The position numbers were made by a program, and so were the translations under genes. The notes below the pieces were generated by a model. That model saw only the letters and a program-made list of their open reading frames with translations. It had not been told where the DNA came from and did no database searches. Of a stretch of 64,000 nucleotides of DNA, positions 1-8,100 are shown one piece after another; position 1 is the first letter of the stretch; the number at the start of each line of letters is the position of its first letter. Source of the DNA: Solirubrobacter deserti (GTDB lineage: Bacteria; Actinomycetota; Thermoleophilia; Solirubrobacterales; Solirubrobacteraceae). The stretch covers positions 1 to 64,000 of the forward strand of contig NZ_JAPCID010000043.1 of NCBI RefSeq assembly GCF_027587175.1, read 5' to 3'.

Positions 1-1
1 T

Positions 2-1003
2 CCCACAGCCCGCGTGGCCCCCGGGTTGCCCGGCGCGGGGGGGGGGGCGGCCGCCCCCGCCGGCCGCGGCGCCGCCACCGCCGCTCGGCGCGGCGCTCAG
101 GCCGTCCGCAGTGGAGCGAGACGAGGCGCGCAGGCCGTCCGCAGTGGAGCGAGACGAGGCGCGCAGGCCGTCCGCAGCGGGGCAAGAAGAGGCGCGCAGG
201 CCGTGCGCAACGGCGCCCGCCGCGGCGCCCAGGCCGTCCGCAACGCCGCCCGCCGCGGCCCCGCGCGCAACGCCAAGCCGAGCAACCTCCCGGCCCGCCG
301 CGCCGGCGCCCCGCCCGCGCGCACCGGCGGACCGCCTGTGCGTCAGCGCCCGAGCCTGCGGCCCGGCCAGAAGTTCCGCACCAACGACGGCTGGGAGTTC
401 ACGGTCGCCGACGACGGCGCGCGCGTGGTCGGGCGCAGCCCCGACTTCCCCGACGCGATCGTCGTCATGGACGAGACCGGCATCCGCATGTACACGCCGG
501 TCAACGGCCGCATGCAGCAGATCTTCCACCGGACGCCGCAGCAGATCGCGTCCGGCCCGCCGATGCGACACACGCTGCGGCAGGTGCTCAACCTGCGCCA
601 GCCGAACAAGTGGCAGGCCGGCGAGGACTACATCGAGGACCTCTACCAGGCCCAGCGCGGCCGGCACTTCCCGGTCCAGACGAACCCGAACGGCGCGCTG
701 CCGGTCACCAAGCCCGGCGGCCGCTACCCGGACAACTACGTTCCGGGCGTCGCGGACGACCTCGCGCTCGAGGTCAAGACGTACGGCCGCTACCGCACGG
801 TCAACGGGCAGACGGTCGAGTTCGAAGTGCCGCTGAGCGGGGAGATCCGCGAGCAGATCGCCAAGGACGTCGCGCTGATGGCGTCCAACCCGCGCTACCG
901 GCCGATCTGGATCTTCCTCGACGCCCCGCCGTCGCGCGAGCTGGTCGACCTGCTCACGAGCAACCGCATCGTGGTCAACATCTTCGGTAGACCTAAGGGA
1001 TGA
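2..1003 (+). CDS. C-terminal part of a polymorphic-toxin-like protein, PD-(D/E)xK-like nuclease tip (5' partial)
   Basis: The reading frame is open to the left edge, so the true start lies outside the window; the first in-window start-like codon is GTG at 14. Counting from there, residues 24-78 are an Arg/Ala/Gly-rich 11-residue repeat. Residues 79-115 are a Pro/Ala/Arg linker. Residues 116-185 look like a small beta domain. Residues 200-325 look like a restriction-endonuclease fold: acidic helix GEDYIEDLY (204-208), Asp248/249, the E-x-K pair Glu253-Lys255 (LALEVKTY), then a helix with Gln281 and a strand PIWIF. Such tips in polymorphic toxins cleave nucleic acid. The gene overlaps the next by ATGA, as toxin and immunity genes often do. 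The nuclease call is inferred from motif pattern only; it could be another member of the same fold. Confidence 0.6.
   Translation, partial: PTARVAPGLPGAGGGAAAPAGRGAATAARRGAQAVRSGARRGAQAVRSGARRGAQAVRSGARRGAQAVRNGARRGAQAVRNAARRGPARNAKPSNLPARRAGAPPARTGGPPVRQRPSLRPGQKFRTNDGWEFTVADDGARVVGRSPDFPDAIVVMDETGIRMYTPVNGRMQQIFHRTPQQIASGPPMRHTLRQVLNLRQPNKWQAGEDYIEDLYQAQRGRHFPVQTNPNGALPVTKPGGRYPDNYVPGVADDLALEVKTYGRYRTVNGQTVEFEVPLSGEIREQIAKDVALMASNPRYRPIWIFLDAPPSRELVDLLTSNRIVVNIFGRPKG
83..247 (+). repeat. Five tandem 33-bp in-frame repeats
   Basis: Five consecutive 33-bp units (83-115, 116-148, 149-181, 182-214, 215-247) each encode ARRGAQAVR followed by Ser/Asn and Gly/Ala. Units 2 and 3 are almost identical at the DNA level, and units 4 and 5 have diverged in codon choice. 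This indicates recent unit duplication in a cationic linker ahead of the toxin domain. Confidence 0.9.
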
Positions 1004-1437
1004 GCGACGCCGAGAAGCTCTCCGCCCGGCAGCAGGGCCTCGCGGAGTGGAAGAACGAGAGCGTGCAGTCCCTGATCGACTGGGCGCAGGCCGTGCGCGT
1101 CGACGAGCAGGGCATGCTCGAGAACCCGCTCGGCGCGATGGGGCCGGTCGAGGAGCTGCTGCGCGACGAGGACATCTCCACGCTCGGGCGCGAGGACTTC
1201 AACTGGCTCGCCGCGAAGCTGCTCGTGTACGTCGCGGCCGTGCTCGCGCAGGCGAACGGCGGGAGCTGGGCCGTCGACGACGACCCGAGCTCCCCGTCCT
1301 ACACGCGGTACGTGATCCGCAACGACGCGGGCGAGAAGTTCGATCCCGGCCGCGTCGTGATGGGCTACTTCGGCGATCCGCCGGGCCGCAGCCTCGTGCA
1401 GCACATCGCGGCCGCCGAAGCCGCCGCCACTACTTGA
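1000..1437 (+). CDS. Candidate immunity protein for the upstream toxin-like gene
   Basis: A 145-residue soluble, acidic, mostly helical protein with no signal peptide or membrane segment. It starts at ATG 1000, sharing ATGA with the stop of the toxin-like gene, so the two are translationally coupled. The core includes the helical stretch LAAKLLVYVAAVLAQ followed by a Gly/Asp-rich stretch around residues 87-110. I do not recognise a named family with certainty. The immunity role is inferred from position, size, acidity and coupling to a nuclease-like toxin tip. Its 3' end overlaps the convergent secreted-protein gene by 8 bases. Confidence 0.55.
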   Translation: MSDAEKLSARQQGLAEWKNESVQSLIDWAQAVRVDEQGMLENPLGAMGPVEELLRDEDISTLGREDFNWLAAKLLVYVAAVLAQANGGSWAVDDDPSSPSYTRYVIRNDAGEKFDPGRVVMGYFGDPPGRSLVQHIAAAEAAATT

Positions 1438-1861
1438 TCCGGAAGGACCGGATCTCGCTCTCGATGTTGCAGTCGTCGGTGCCGTCGCTGCAATCGATCG
1501 CGTACGCCTGCCAGTAGTACTTGCCCGGCTTGTTGAGGAAGTGCGAGCTGAGCGCGGGGTAGCGCTCGGTCTTGTGCTGGTAGGTGCCGCCGCGCAGCGT
1601 CATCGAGCGCATGTACAGGTCGTCCGAGATCAGACCCTCGGCGTCGACCTTCTTCGACTTGGCGACGCGCACGAACACGCCGGAGGCCGAAGACGCGGAG
1701 TCGAGCTTGGCCTTGAACGTGAACGCCTTGCCGCGCGCGAGCGACTTGCCGTTCGAGGGAGCGCTGAGCGTGGGCGCGAACGCGGACTGCGCGGACGCGA
1801 CCGGGGCGGTGAGGAGCGCCGCGGCGAGGGCGGCGACGAGGATGCGGAAGAAGTGAGTCAC
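1430..1861 (-). CDS. Small secreted beta-rich protein
   Basis: 143 residues from a GTG start. Residues 1-24 are a clear signal peptide (Thr-His-Phe-Phe-Arg, hydrophobic core, ASA-Q cleavage). The mature part is Ser/Ala/Lys-rich with alternating strands, including GKSLARGKAFTFKAKL, and ends with an AIDCSDGTDDC segment holding two cysteines likely to form a disulphide. The order resembles a single Ig/fibronectin-like extracellular domain. No enzyme motif is visible. It is convergent with the immunity-like gene and divergent from the large secreted protein at 2004. Function unknown. Confidence 0.65.
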   Translation of the reverse strand: MTHFFRILVAALAAALLTAPVASAQSAFAPTLSAPSNGKSLARGKAFTFKAKLDSASSASGVFVRVAKSKKVDAEGLISDDLYMRSMTLRGGTYQHKTERYPALSSHFLNKPGKYYWQAYAIDCSDGTDDCNIESEIRSFRIK

Positions 1862-1990
1862 GCGGTAACGCTATGCGACCCGAGCACGGCGGACAATCGG
1901 GGTCAGACCCTGAAGTTCGGGGCATCGGTCACGCGTCCAGTTCGAACATCCCGCAACAAGTCCGTAACAACCCCCGCGCGGGCGCGCTCG

Positions 1991-1996
1991 TAGGGT
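1991..1996 (+). promoter_or_regulatory. Possible -10 element of a leaderless promoter
   Basis: TAGGGT ends seven bases before the ATG at 2004, the spacing expected if transcription starts at the start codon. No good -35 hexamer is visible 16-18 bases upstream. The palindrome CCCGCGCGGG at 1974-1983 lies in the same gap. Confidence 0.3.
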
Positions 1997-2003
1997 CGGC
2001 GGT

Positions 2004-4517
2004 ATGACCAAACGGCGTGCCCTCGCCGCGGTCGTGGGGGCAGCCGTGTTTGCGGCGCCTGCCCCTGCGCTCGCCGCGGTCGACCTGTCCAGCTACGTGC
2101 GCGTTGGGCGGTTCGACCTGCCCGAACCGACCCGCACGACCCCGCCCGCCGGCTGCCAGCTCGCGGCCGAGGCTTCGGCCATCACCTACAACGCCGCGAC
2201 CGACTCGCTGTTCCTCGTCGGTGACGAGAGCACCTGCATCGTGCAGGTGAGCAAGACCGGCCAGCTGATCGACACGATGAACCTCGCGTCGGGCGCGTTC
2301 GACGACACCGAGGGCCTCACCGCCATCGGCGGCGGCCAGTTCGTGCTCGCCGAGGAGCGCGCGCGTCAGCTCAACCGCTTCACGTACGCGCCGAACACGA
2401 CGCTCACGCGCGCGAACGTCCAGAGCGTCAAGCTCGGCACGACGATCGGCAACGAGGGTTTCGAGGGCCTCTCGAGCGACCCGTTCAGCAACGGCTTCGT
2501 CGTGGTCAAGGAGGTCAACCCGCAGGGCGTCTTCCAGACGACCGTCGACTGGCTCGCGGGCACGGCCTCCAACGGCAGCCCGACGGCGGAGAACAGCACG
2601 AACCTGTTCGATCCGGCGGGCCTGCAGCTGCTCGACATCGCCGACGTCCAGGCCCAGGCCGATGGCCAGCTGCTGATCCTCAGCCAGGAGTCCGGCAAGC
2701 TCGTCAACGCGACCCGCACGGGCACGGTCACCAGCTCCCTCAACGTCGGCACCGCCGCCGAGGGCCACGAGGGCGTGACCATCGACGGCACGGGCCGCAT
2801 CTACGTCGTCAACGAGCTCGGAGGCGGGGCCAACACCCCGCAGCTGTGGGTCTACGCGCCGTCCGGTCAGGGCGGCCCGAACCAGGCGCCGACCGCGGTC
2901 ACGCTCACCAACCCGGTCACGTCCGTCTCCAGCACGGCGACGCGCGTGAAGGTCGCCGACATCGTCGTCAGCGACGACGCCCAGGGCACCAACACGCTCA
3001 GCGTGACCGGCGCGGACGCCGCGGCGTTCGAGATCGACGGCGGCGCGCTGTACCTGAAGGCGGGCACGCCGCTGGACCGCACGAGCTTCAGCGTCGCGGT
3101 CGCGGTCGACGACGCCACCGTCGGCACCACGCCGGACGCCACGAGCGCCACGCTCACGGTCTCGGTCTCGGCGATCGCGGTCACCGAGGCCGCGCCGTGG
3201 AGCAGCGGCGAGAGCCCCGTCGGCGCCGACTGGTTCGAGGTCACCAACCGCGGCACGACGCCCGTCGACCTGACCGGGTGGAAGGTCGACGACAGCTCCA
3301 ACAACTTCAACAACGCGCTGGTCCTCAACGGCGTCGGCGTCGTCGCGCCGGGCGAATCGGTGCTGTTCACCGAGGGCACCGCCGCCAAGGCCGCCGAGCT
3401 GCGCGCCCACTGGGGCCTGCCGGCCAGCGTCCAGATCGGCTACTACAGCGGCTCGGGCATCGGCCTCTCGACCGACGGCGACGCGGTCAACCTGTTCAAC
3501 GCGGCCGGCGCGCGCGTCACCGGCTTCAGCTTCGGCGCCTCCACGAACGGCTTCACGTTCGAGAACGTCACCGGCGTCCAGCTGTCGGTCGCCGGCGTCA
3601 ACGGCGCCTTCACGCGCAACGGCGAGACCGGCTCGCCGGGCACGATCGCGCCCAGGCTCGCCGTCACCGAGGCGTCGCCGTGGAGCTCGGGCAACAGCCC
3701 GTACCAGGCGGACTGGTTCGAGGTCACCAACCTCGGCGCCAACGCCGTCAGCCTCGCCGGCTTCAAGGTCGACGACTCCTCCAACGCGTTCGCGTCCGCG
3801 ATCGCGCTCAACGGCGTGACCACGATCGCCGCGGGTGAGTCGGCCCTGTTCATCGAGGGCACGGCGGCCAAGGCCGAGCAGCTGCGCGCGGCCTGGGGCC
3901 TGGCCCCGAGCATCCAGATCGGCTTCTACAGCGGCTCCGGCATCGGCCTCTCCACCGACGGCGACGCCGTGTGGCTGTTCGATCCAACCGGCACGCGCGT
4001 CGGCGGCTTCGCGTTCGGCGCGTCCACGATCGGCTTCACGTTCGAGAACGTCAACGGCGTCAAGCTCAGCGCCGCCGGGGTGAACGGCGCGTTCCTCCAC
4101 AACGGCGAGGTCGGCTCGCCCGGTCGCATCGCCGCGCCGTACTCCGAGGTCAAGACGGACGCGACGATCGTCGCCGAGGTCCCGCCGCAGCTCGGGCTCA
4201 CGCTCGGCGCTCCCGTCAAGTTCGCACCGTTCATCGCCGGTGTCGCGAACGAGTACACCGCGAGCACGACGCTGAACGTCATCTCGACCGCGGGCGAGGC
4301 GACGTTGTCGATGTCCGACCCCGGCCACCTGACCAACGGTGCCTTCCAGCTGGCCCAGCCGCTGCAGGTCACGCTGTCCAAGACGGCCTGGACCGCTCCG
4401 GTCTCCAACGACGTCGTCGACGTCGTCGCCAAGCAGGCGGTCGGCAAGAACGACCCGCTGCGCACGGGCAGCTACAGCAAGACGATCACGTTCACGCTGA
4501 GCACCACCAACCCGTAG
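2004..4517 (+). CDS. Secreted protein: SdiA-regulated/phytase-like propeller, two lamin-tail domains, shared C-terminal module
   Basis: 837 residues. 1-24 is a signal peptide (ALAAVVGAAVFAAPAPALA). About 27-290 resembles the SdiA-regulated/esterase-like beta-propeller family, with repeated strands such as DTEGLTAIGGGQFVLAEE. About 295-390 is a cadherin-like segment. 391-551 and 552-712 are two lamin-tail domains in tandem (DWFEVTN, GWKVDDSSN, SGIGLSTDGDAV). 715-837 is the C-terminal module shared with the amidase and subtilase near 58 and 61 kb. Lamin-tail domains occur in bacterial extracellular proteins, often beside nucleases or phosphoesterases. No catalytic residues are evident, so a surface-binding or structural role is more likely. 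It is followed by a strong terminator. Confidence 0.75.
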   Translation: MTKRRALAAVVGAAVFAAPAPALAAVDLSSYVRVGRFDLPEPTRTTPPAGCQLAAEASAITYNAATDSLFLVGDESTCIVQVSKTGQLIDTMNLASGAFDDTEGLTAIGGGQFVLAEERARQLNRFTYAPNTTLTRANVQSVKLGTTIGNEGFEGLSSDPFSNGFVVVKEVNPQGVFQTTVDWLAGTASNGSPTAENSTNLFDPAGLQLLDIADVQAQADGQLLILSQESGKLVNATRTGTVTSSLNVGTAAEGHEGVTIDGTGRIYVVNELGGGANTPQLWVYAPSGQGGPNQAPTAVTLTNPVTSVSSTATRVKVADIVVSDDAQGTNTLSVTGADAAAFEIDGGALYLKAGTPLDRTSFSVAVAVDDATVGTTPDATSATLTVSVSAIAVTEAAPWSSGESPVGADWFEVTNRGTTPVDLTGWKVDDSSNNFNNALVLNGVGVVAPGESVLFTEGTAAKAAELRAHWGLPASVQIGYYSGSGIGLSTDGDAVNLFNAAGARVTGFSFGASTNGFTFENVTGVQLSVAGVNGAFTRNGETGSPGTIAPRLAVTEASPWSSGNSPYQADWFEVTNLGANAVSLAGFKVDDSSNAFASAIALNGVTTIAAGESALFIEGTAAKAEQLRAAWGLAPSIQIGFYSGSGIGLSTDGDAVWLFDPTGTRVGGFAFGASTIGFTFENVNGVKLSAAGVNGAFLHNGEVGSPGRIAAPYSEVKTDATIVAEVPPQLGLTLGAPVKFAPFIAGVANEYTASTTLNVISTAGEATLSMSDPGHLTNGAFQLAQPLQVTLSKTAWTAPVSNDVVDVVAKQAVGKNDPLRTGSYSKTITFTLSTTNP
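3178..4139 (+). repeat. Tandem duplication encoding two lamin-tail domains
   Basis: Two adjacent units of about 161 codons (3178-3660 and 3661-4139) encode the same domain order, from VTEA-PWSSG through DWFEVTN and SGSGIGLSTDGDAV to GSPG. The protein match is near-identical in blocks and many DNA words are shared, so this is a within-gene duplication. Confidence 0.85.
4147..4514 (+). other. Shared C-terminal module, copy 1
   Basis: Encodes roughly the last 120 residues of the lamin-tail protein. Landmarks are PGHLTNGAF, a W in KTAWTAP, DPLRTGSYSKT and the terminal TFTLSTTNP before the stop. It aligns over its whole length with copies at 57904-58256 and 60877-61222. The terminal Tyr-x-x-x-(x)-T-F-T-L strand resembles the distal motif of WxL domains, with Phe in place of Trp. 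Confidence 0.85.
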
Positions 4518-4564
4518 CGATCGCGCATGGCGCCGACGAAGTCGGCTGCCGCGATGATCGCCAA

Positions 4565-4603
4565 CGACGAAGGCCCCGCTGGTCAGGCGGGGCCTCTTCG
4601 TCG
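4565..4603 (+). terminator. Rho-independent-type terminator after the lamin-tail gene
   Basis: An 8-bp perfect GC stem, GGCCCCGC (4572-4579) with GCGGGGCC (4587-4594), has a 7-base loop. It is extended below by CGACGAA (4565-4571) pairing with TTCGTCG (4597-4603) across a two-base bulge. It sits about 50 bases past the stop at 4517. Confidence 0.8.
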
Positions 4604-4842
4604 CATCTTCTGAGCCGGCGTCGTCTGTGGGGCGAGTGCGGTCCTGGGGAGGAACTGGGCGGCTCGCGAAACGACTGGGGAGGAGAGAGAGGAGGTCCTG
4701 TTGTCTTCGGCTCGGAGGGTCTTGCTTACAGGCAGAACTCTCCCATTCCGAGGGACCTCGTCCGGTGATGGAGGCTGGCGTCTTGGGGTGTGGTCTGTCG
4801 CCCCGCGCGAGGTGGGGGAAACCGCACCCCGTGGGTGCCGGC
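4604..4842. other. Non-coding stretch between terminator and small genes
   Basis: Between the terminator and the small minus-strand genes I see no credible gene. The stretch contains a purine tract (4676-4695, GGGGAGG and GAGAGAGGAGG) and is otherwise unremarkable. Confidence 0.5.
4824..4838 (-). terminator. Weak hairpin after the small-gene pair
   Basis: GCACCC (4824-4829) and GGGTGC (4833-4838) form a 6-bp stem with a 3-base loop, five bases beyond the stop of the minus-strand gene ending at 4843. A short T run follows in minus-strand direction. The stem is short, so terminator function is uncertain. Confidence 0.3.
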
Positions 4843-5022
4843 CTAGCCGCGGGTCCCGGTCGGCCGCGGCTTGCGCGGCGTCGGCGGGTTGGCGGCCGCG
4901 CGCTCGCGCCGCTCCGCCGCCTCCTCCTTGAGGCTCTGCTGGTGCGCCGCCTGTTCGGCGCTGCGCTCGGCGGGCGAGGCCGAACGCGGACGAGGCTGCT
5001 GAGGCGGGCGCGGCGGGGTCAT
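4843..5022 (-). CDS. Small disordered Pro/Arg/Glu-rich protein, second gene of a coupled pair
   Basis: 59 residues from an ATG at 5022 that shares ATGA with the stop of the preceding 57-residue gene. The N-terminal 18 residues are Pro/Gln/Arg-rich. Residues 19-43 form a charged Ala/Glu/Arg helix (AERSAEQAAHQQSLKEEAAE), and the tail is Pro/Arg/Thr-rich. No cysteines, signal peptide or membrane segment are present. I do not recognise it. The exact stop-start overlap with a gene that has its own ribosome-binding site is the main reason to call it real. Longer reading frames on the same strand here have random composition. Confidence 0.5.
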   Translation of the reverse strand: MTPPRPPQQPRPRSASPAERSAEQAAHQQSLKEEAAERRERAAANPPTPRKPRPTGTRG

Positions 5023-5192
5023 CGCACGACCTCCGCGCGGCCCTCGGCGAGGCGGCGCGCGGCGGCGCGGACGAGCACGAGGTCGCGCTCACGGGCGGCG
5101 AGCGCCGCGCGCTCGGCGGTGATGCCCGTCGCCGTGCTGACCGACTCGCGGCGTGCCGGGGTGGAAAGGTCCTGCTGGGTGCCGGTCGTCAT
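5019..5192 (-). CDS. Small charged helical protein, first gene of a coupled pair
   Basis: 57 residues from ATG 5192. The start is supported by GGAGG seven bases upstream (TTTGGAGG-CCCGGCA-ATG). A polar N-terminus with TPARRESVSTATG is followed by an amphipathic Ala/Arg/Glu helix over residues 25-53 (AERAALAARERDLVLVRAAA). There is no signal peptide or known domain. The reading frame extends further upstream without stops, but no other start there has a ribosome-binding site. The pair may be a small regulatory or stress module; no function can be assigned. Confidence 0.55.
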   Translation of the reverse strand: MTTGTQQDLSTPARRESVSTATGITAERAALAARERDLVLVRAAARRLAEGRAEVVR

Positions 5193-5340
5193 TGCCGGGC
5201 CTCCAAACGGTTTGTGCGTGAGCGTTCGGAAGAGTCGCCAGGGGGCGACGACACGGCGCTGAGCACGGGGATGCCGGACCAGCGAACCGCCCGGCTTGTA
5301 CTCCCTCACCGTAACAGTCGCCGCCGCTCGGCGGCGCCGG

Positions 5341-6600
5341 TCAGCCGACGTAGGCGATCGTCTGCGGCCCCTCGGGCAGCACGCAGACGGTCGCGGAGTC
5401 GCCCTCGGCCGCGATGGTCGCCGCGATGTCGCGCGTCTGCTCCAGGTGCACGGCGCGCAGCTCGTCGTCGGTCAGATGGCCCGTGTGCATGACGAGCCGG
5501 GCGTGGTCCTGGATGTTGTACTGGATCTGGACCTGCCACTGGTCGGGCGTGACGTGGTCGGACTGCTTGATCGCCTGCAGGAACTCGCGCGGGGAGGCGT
5601 GGCGCTCGAGCAGCTCCCGGTAGGAGCCGTGCCCCGGGAAGCCGTCGCGGCACTCGGCGGCGCAGACGATCAGCCCGCCGGGCTTGACGACCTTCGCCGC
5701 GGCGCTCATGCCCTTCACGGCCTGGTAGAGGTTCTGGTCGAGCGGATAGCCGGAATTGCTGGTCACCACGACGTCGAACGGTTGCGGGACGGCCTGCATG
5801 GCGAAGCGCCGCGCGGCCTCGCACGCCGCCGCGTGCATCGGCGCCAGCTCTCCCCCGAAGGCCTCGATCACGCGCTGCTCGCGGTTGAGGATGACATCGA
5901 ACGCGAAGTGCGGCGGGGCGGCACTCGCCGCGGCGCGGATGTCGGCGTGGACGGGATTCTCCTCGATCTCGCCCCAGGTCGCCTTCGGGTCGCCGATGCG
6001 CGCCGCGTCGTGCAGCACGAGCACCGTGTCCAGCCCGGCCAGCCCGGGCGTGACGAGCTTCGGCCCGCCGCTGAAGCCGGCGAAGAAGTGCGGCTCGACG
6101 AACCCGGTGGTGATCCGCAGGTCGGCCTCGACCCACTCGGTGTTGATCCACACCGGGACGTCGCGGCCGTGCTCGCCCAGGTAGGTCAGCGTCGACTTGT
6201 CGCGCGCGTCGTGGTTGACGACCCGCACCCGCTCGACCAGCTCGTCCCCGAGCATCGCGCGGATCTCCTCGTCCGTGTTGCCGCGGTGCGTGCCGGTGGC
6301 GACCAGCACCACGACGTCGTCGTCGGGCACGCCCAGCTCGTCGAGCACGGCCGGGATCATCTTGTCGCGCGGCTGCGCGCGCGTGCCGTCGCACATCGAG
6401 ATCGCGATCTTCATGCCGGGCCGCGCCAGCTCGCGCAGCGGCGGGCCGGCGACGGGCTCACGCAGCGCCGCGCGCAGTACCGCGGCCTCGTCGGGGGCGC
6501 CCGCGTGGTACGCGGGCTCGACCACGGTGGTGCGGTCGTCGGGCAGCTCGACCTCGAGCCCGCCGACGCCGTAGGCGAGTCGGACCTTCACCCCCGCCAC
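5341..6600 (-). CDS. larA: LarA-family nickel-pincer-dependent racemase/epimerase
   Basis: 419 residues, the family's usual length. Lactobacillus plantarum LarA interconverts D- and L-lactate with a Ni-pincer nucleotide tethered to Lys184 and His108/174/200. Here His105 (TGTHRG), His171 (VEPHFF), Lys181 (SGGPKLV) and His197 (LVLHDAA) occur at the same positions shifted by exactly three, so the active site is intact. Family members act on lactate or other 2-hydroxy acids and sugar acids, so the substrate is open. The GTG start at 6600 lies one base after the stop of the SGNH-hydrolase gene, forming a two-gene minus-strand operon. No larB/larC/larE cofactor genes are in the window; the cofactor must be made elsewhere. 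Confidence 0.85.
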   Translation of the reverse strand: MAGVKVRLAYGVGGLEVELPDDRTTVVEPAYHAGAPDEAAVLRAALREPVAGPPLRELARPGMKIAISMCDGTRAQPRDKMIPAVLDELGVPDDDVVVLVATGTHRGNTDEEIRAMLGDELVERVRVVNHDARDKSTLTYLGEHGRDVPVWINTEWVEADLRITTGFVEPHFFAGFSGGPKLVTPGLAGLDTVLVLHDAARIGDPKATWGEIEENPVHADIRAAASAAPPHFAFDVILNREQRVIEAFGGELAPMHAAACEAARRFAMQAVPQPFDVVVTSNSGYPLDQNLYQAVKGMSAAAKVVKPGGLIVCAAECRDGFPGHGSYRELLERHASPREFLQAIKQSDHVTPDQWQVQIQYNIQDHARLVMHTGHLTDDELRAVHLEQTRDIAATIAAEGDSATVCVLPEGPQTIAYVG

Positions 6601-6601
6601 T

Positions 6602-8077
6602 CTACGGGAGCGCGCGCAGCACCAGGTCCAGCGCGTCGTCGGCCCAGCCGAGCGTCTCGAGGCCCGAGGTGATGTTCTGCGGCGGCCGCCCGATCAGCGT
6701 GTCGCGCCCGATCAGCCAGTCGAAGTCGACGTCGCGCACGGCCACGCCGACGCCGCGCATCACGGTGATCAGCTCCTGCGCGATCAGGCCGTAGGCGACC
6801 GTCGTGGGGTGGACGCCGTCGAGCGAGAACAGGCCGCCGGTCGCGCGCCCGCCGTGCCCGTCGCTGGTGAGGAAGCGCGAGGTCACCGGCGGGGTCAGCT
6901 TCGCCACCGCGGGCGGCAGCGGATACGGCTCCCACCACTGCGGCCGCGCCGTCTCGTCGTCGATGTAACGGCGGGAGGCGAGCCGGTCGAGCAGCCCCGC
7001 CATGTCGAGCAGCAGCCAGTCGCGACCGTCGTGGCGCGCCCGTTCGACGGTGGCCTGGATGCCGTCGTTGAATGCGTCGATGGTGGCGTCGATGGTGCGG
7101 GCCTGGTCGCCGGTGATGTGCGGGTCGCGCTCGGGGTCGAACTGGTCGTCGCTGATCCACGGCCGTGTGTAGTAGGCGAAGTAGCGCGAGCCCTTCGCCA
7201 TCTTGTCGGCGCTGACGCCGCGCGCGATCGGCGCGATCGTGACGTGCGGGACGGTGCACCAGATCACGTGGCGCGCCCGGGTCCCGCGCACCTGCTCCTC
7301 CAGCACCGCCAGCTCCGCGCGGAAGTGCTCGGGCCGCCAGAGCGTGTACTTGCCCTTGGCGCGCAGGTCGGCGTAGTCGTCACCGCTCCAGGCGACCTTG
7401 AGGCTGGTCACCGTCCCGAGCGCGTTGTTGGCGCCGAGGAAGACGACGAGCGTCTCGATCCCGCCGTCCTCGCCGAGCGCCCGCGCAGCGTCGAGCAGCG
7501 TCATGGTGCGGCGCTCCGGCGGCCAGTGCGGATACACGTGCAGCGCGGCGCGCTCGCTGTCGCGGTCCACCTTGGACAGGACCCACGCGTCCTGCGCGGG
7601 CTCCTGCAGCCGGTCCAGGCAACGCTGCGCCGTCATGCTCAGCGCGTCCCGCAGGTCCCAGCCGTAGACGGCCAACGCGTGGTTGATCGCCGCGACCTTC
7701 GGCGGCACGCTGCCGGCACCGCGCTCCCAGTAGTCCTCCAGCTCGTCCATCCAGCGCCACGCCGTGTACAGCGCGCGCGGCGCCTCCCACGCGGCGATCG
7801 ACTCGCCTGCGACCCGCTCGAGCTCGCGCAGCAGGTACTCGATGTTGAACGGCAACCCGCCGGGACCGCCGTAGCGCGGGTAGCGATACCGGTCGTAGGT
7901 GCCGAGCGCGCGGGCGATGATCGCCGGGTAGGCGAGGTCGGTGTTGAACACCGCGCCGCTCTGCACGCCGTGGGTGAGCGAGTCGCCGAGCGCGACGATG
8001 CGGTGCTTTGTCGTCCCGTCGCGGGCCGGCGTGACGGGGACGTTGAGGTCCGGCTCGAACACGGGGATGCGGGCCAT
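6602..8077 (-). CDS. SGNH/GDSL-family hydrolase, cytoplasmic
   Basis: 491 residues, longer than a minimal SGNH domain (about 200). Block I GDSLTHG is at 31-37 with nucleophile Ser33. Block III is FLGANNALG, with the Gly-x-Asn signature. Block V is DGVHP at 420-424, giving Asp420 and His423 of the catalytic triad. There is no signal peptide. A large insertion between blocks I and III (about residues 60-200) is Trp/Arg-rich and may shape the substrate pocket. It is probably an esterase or lipase; substrate unknown. It is transcribed away from the MerR regulator at 8138, whose operator lies in the 60-base gap, and is followed directly by larA. Confidence 0.75.
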   Translation of the reverse strand: MARIPVFEPDLNVPVTPARDGTTKHRIVALGDSLTHGVQSGAVFNTDLAYPAIIARALGTYDRYRYPRYGGPGGLPFNIEYLLRELERVAGESIAAWEAPRALYTAWRWMDELEDYWERGAGSVPPKVAAINHALAVYGWDLRDALSMTAQRCLDRLQEPAQDAWVLSKVDRDSERAALHVYPHWPPERRTMTLLDAARALGEDGGIETLVVFLGANNALGTVTSLKVAWSGDDYADLRAKGKYTLWRPEHFRAELAVLEEQVRGTRARHVIWCTVPHVTIAPIARGVSADKMAKGSRYFAYYTRPWISDDQFDPERDPHITGDQARTIDATIDAFNDGIQATVERARHDGRDWLLLDMAGLLDRLASRRYIDDETARPQWWEPYPLPPAVAKLTPPVTSRFLTSDGHGGRATGGLFSLDGVHPTTVAYGLIAQELITVMRGVGVAVRDVDFDWLIGRDTLIGRPPQNITSGLETLGWADDALDLVLRALP

Positions 8078-8100
8078 CGCCTACTTGTAACCGAATCCGC

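Noticed and set aside
83-247. CRISPR-like tandem 33-bp repeat
   Set aside because: Units are contiguous without spacers and in frame in a coding gene; it is a protein repeat. No CRISPR array was seen anywhere in the window.
4583-5092. 169-residue minus-strand frame over the small-gene pair
   Set aside because: Random Ala/Arg/Pro composition and no ribosome-binding site. The ATGA-coupled 57/59-residue frames explain the region better.
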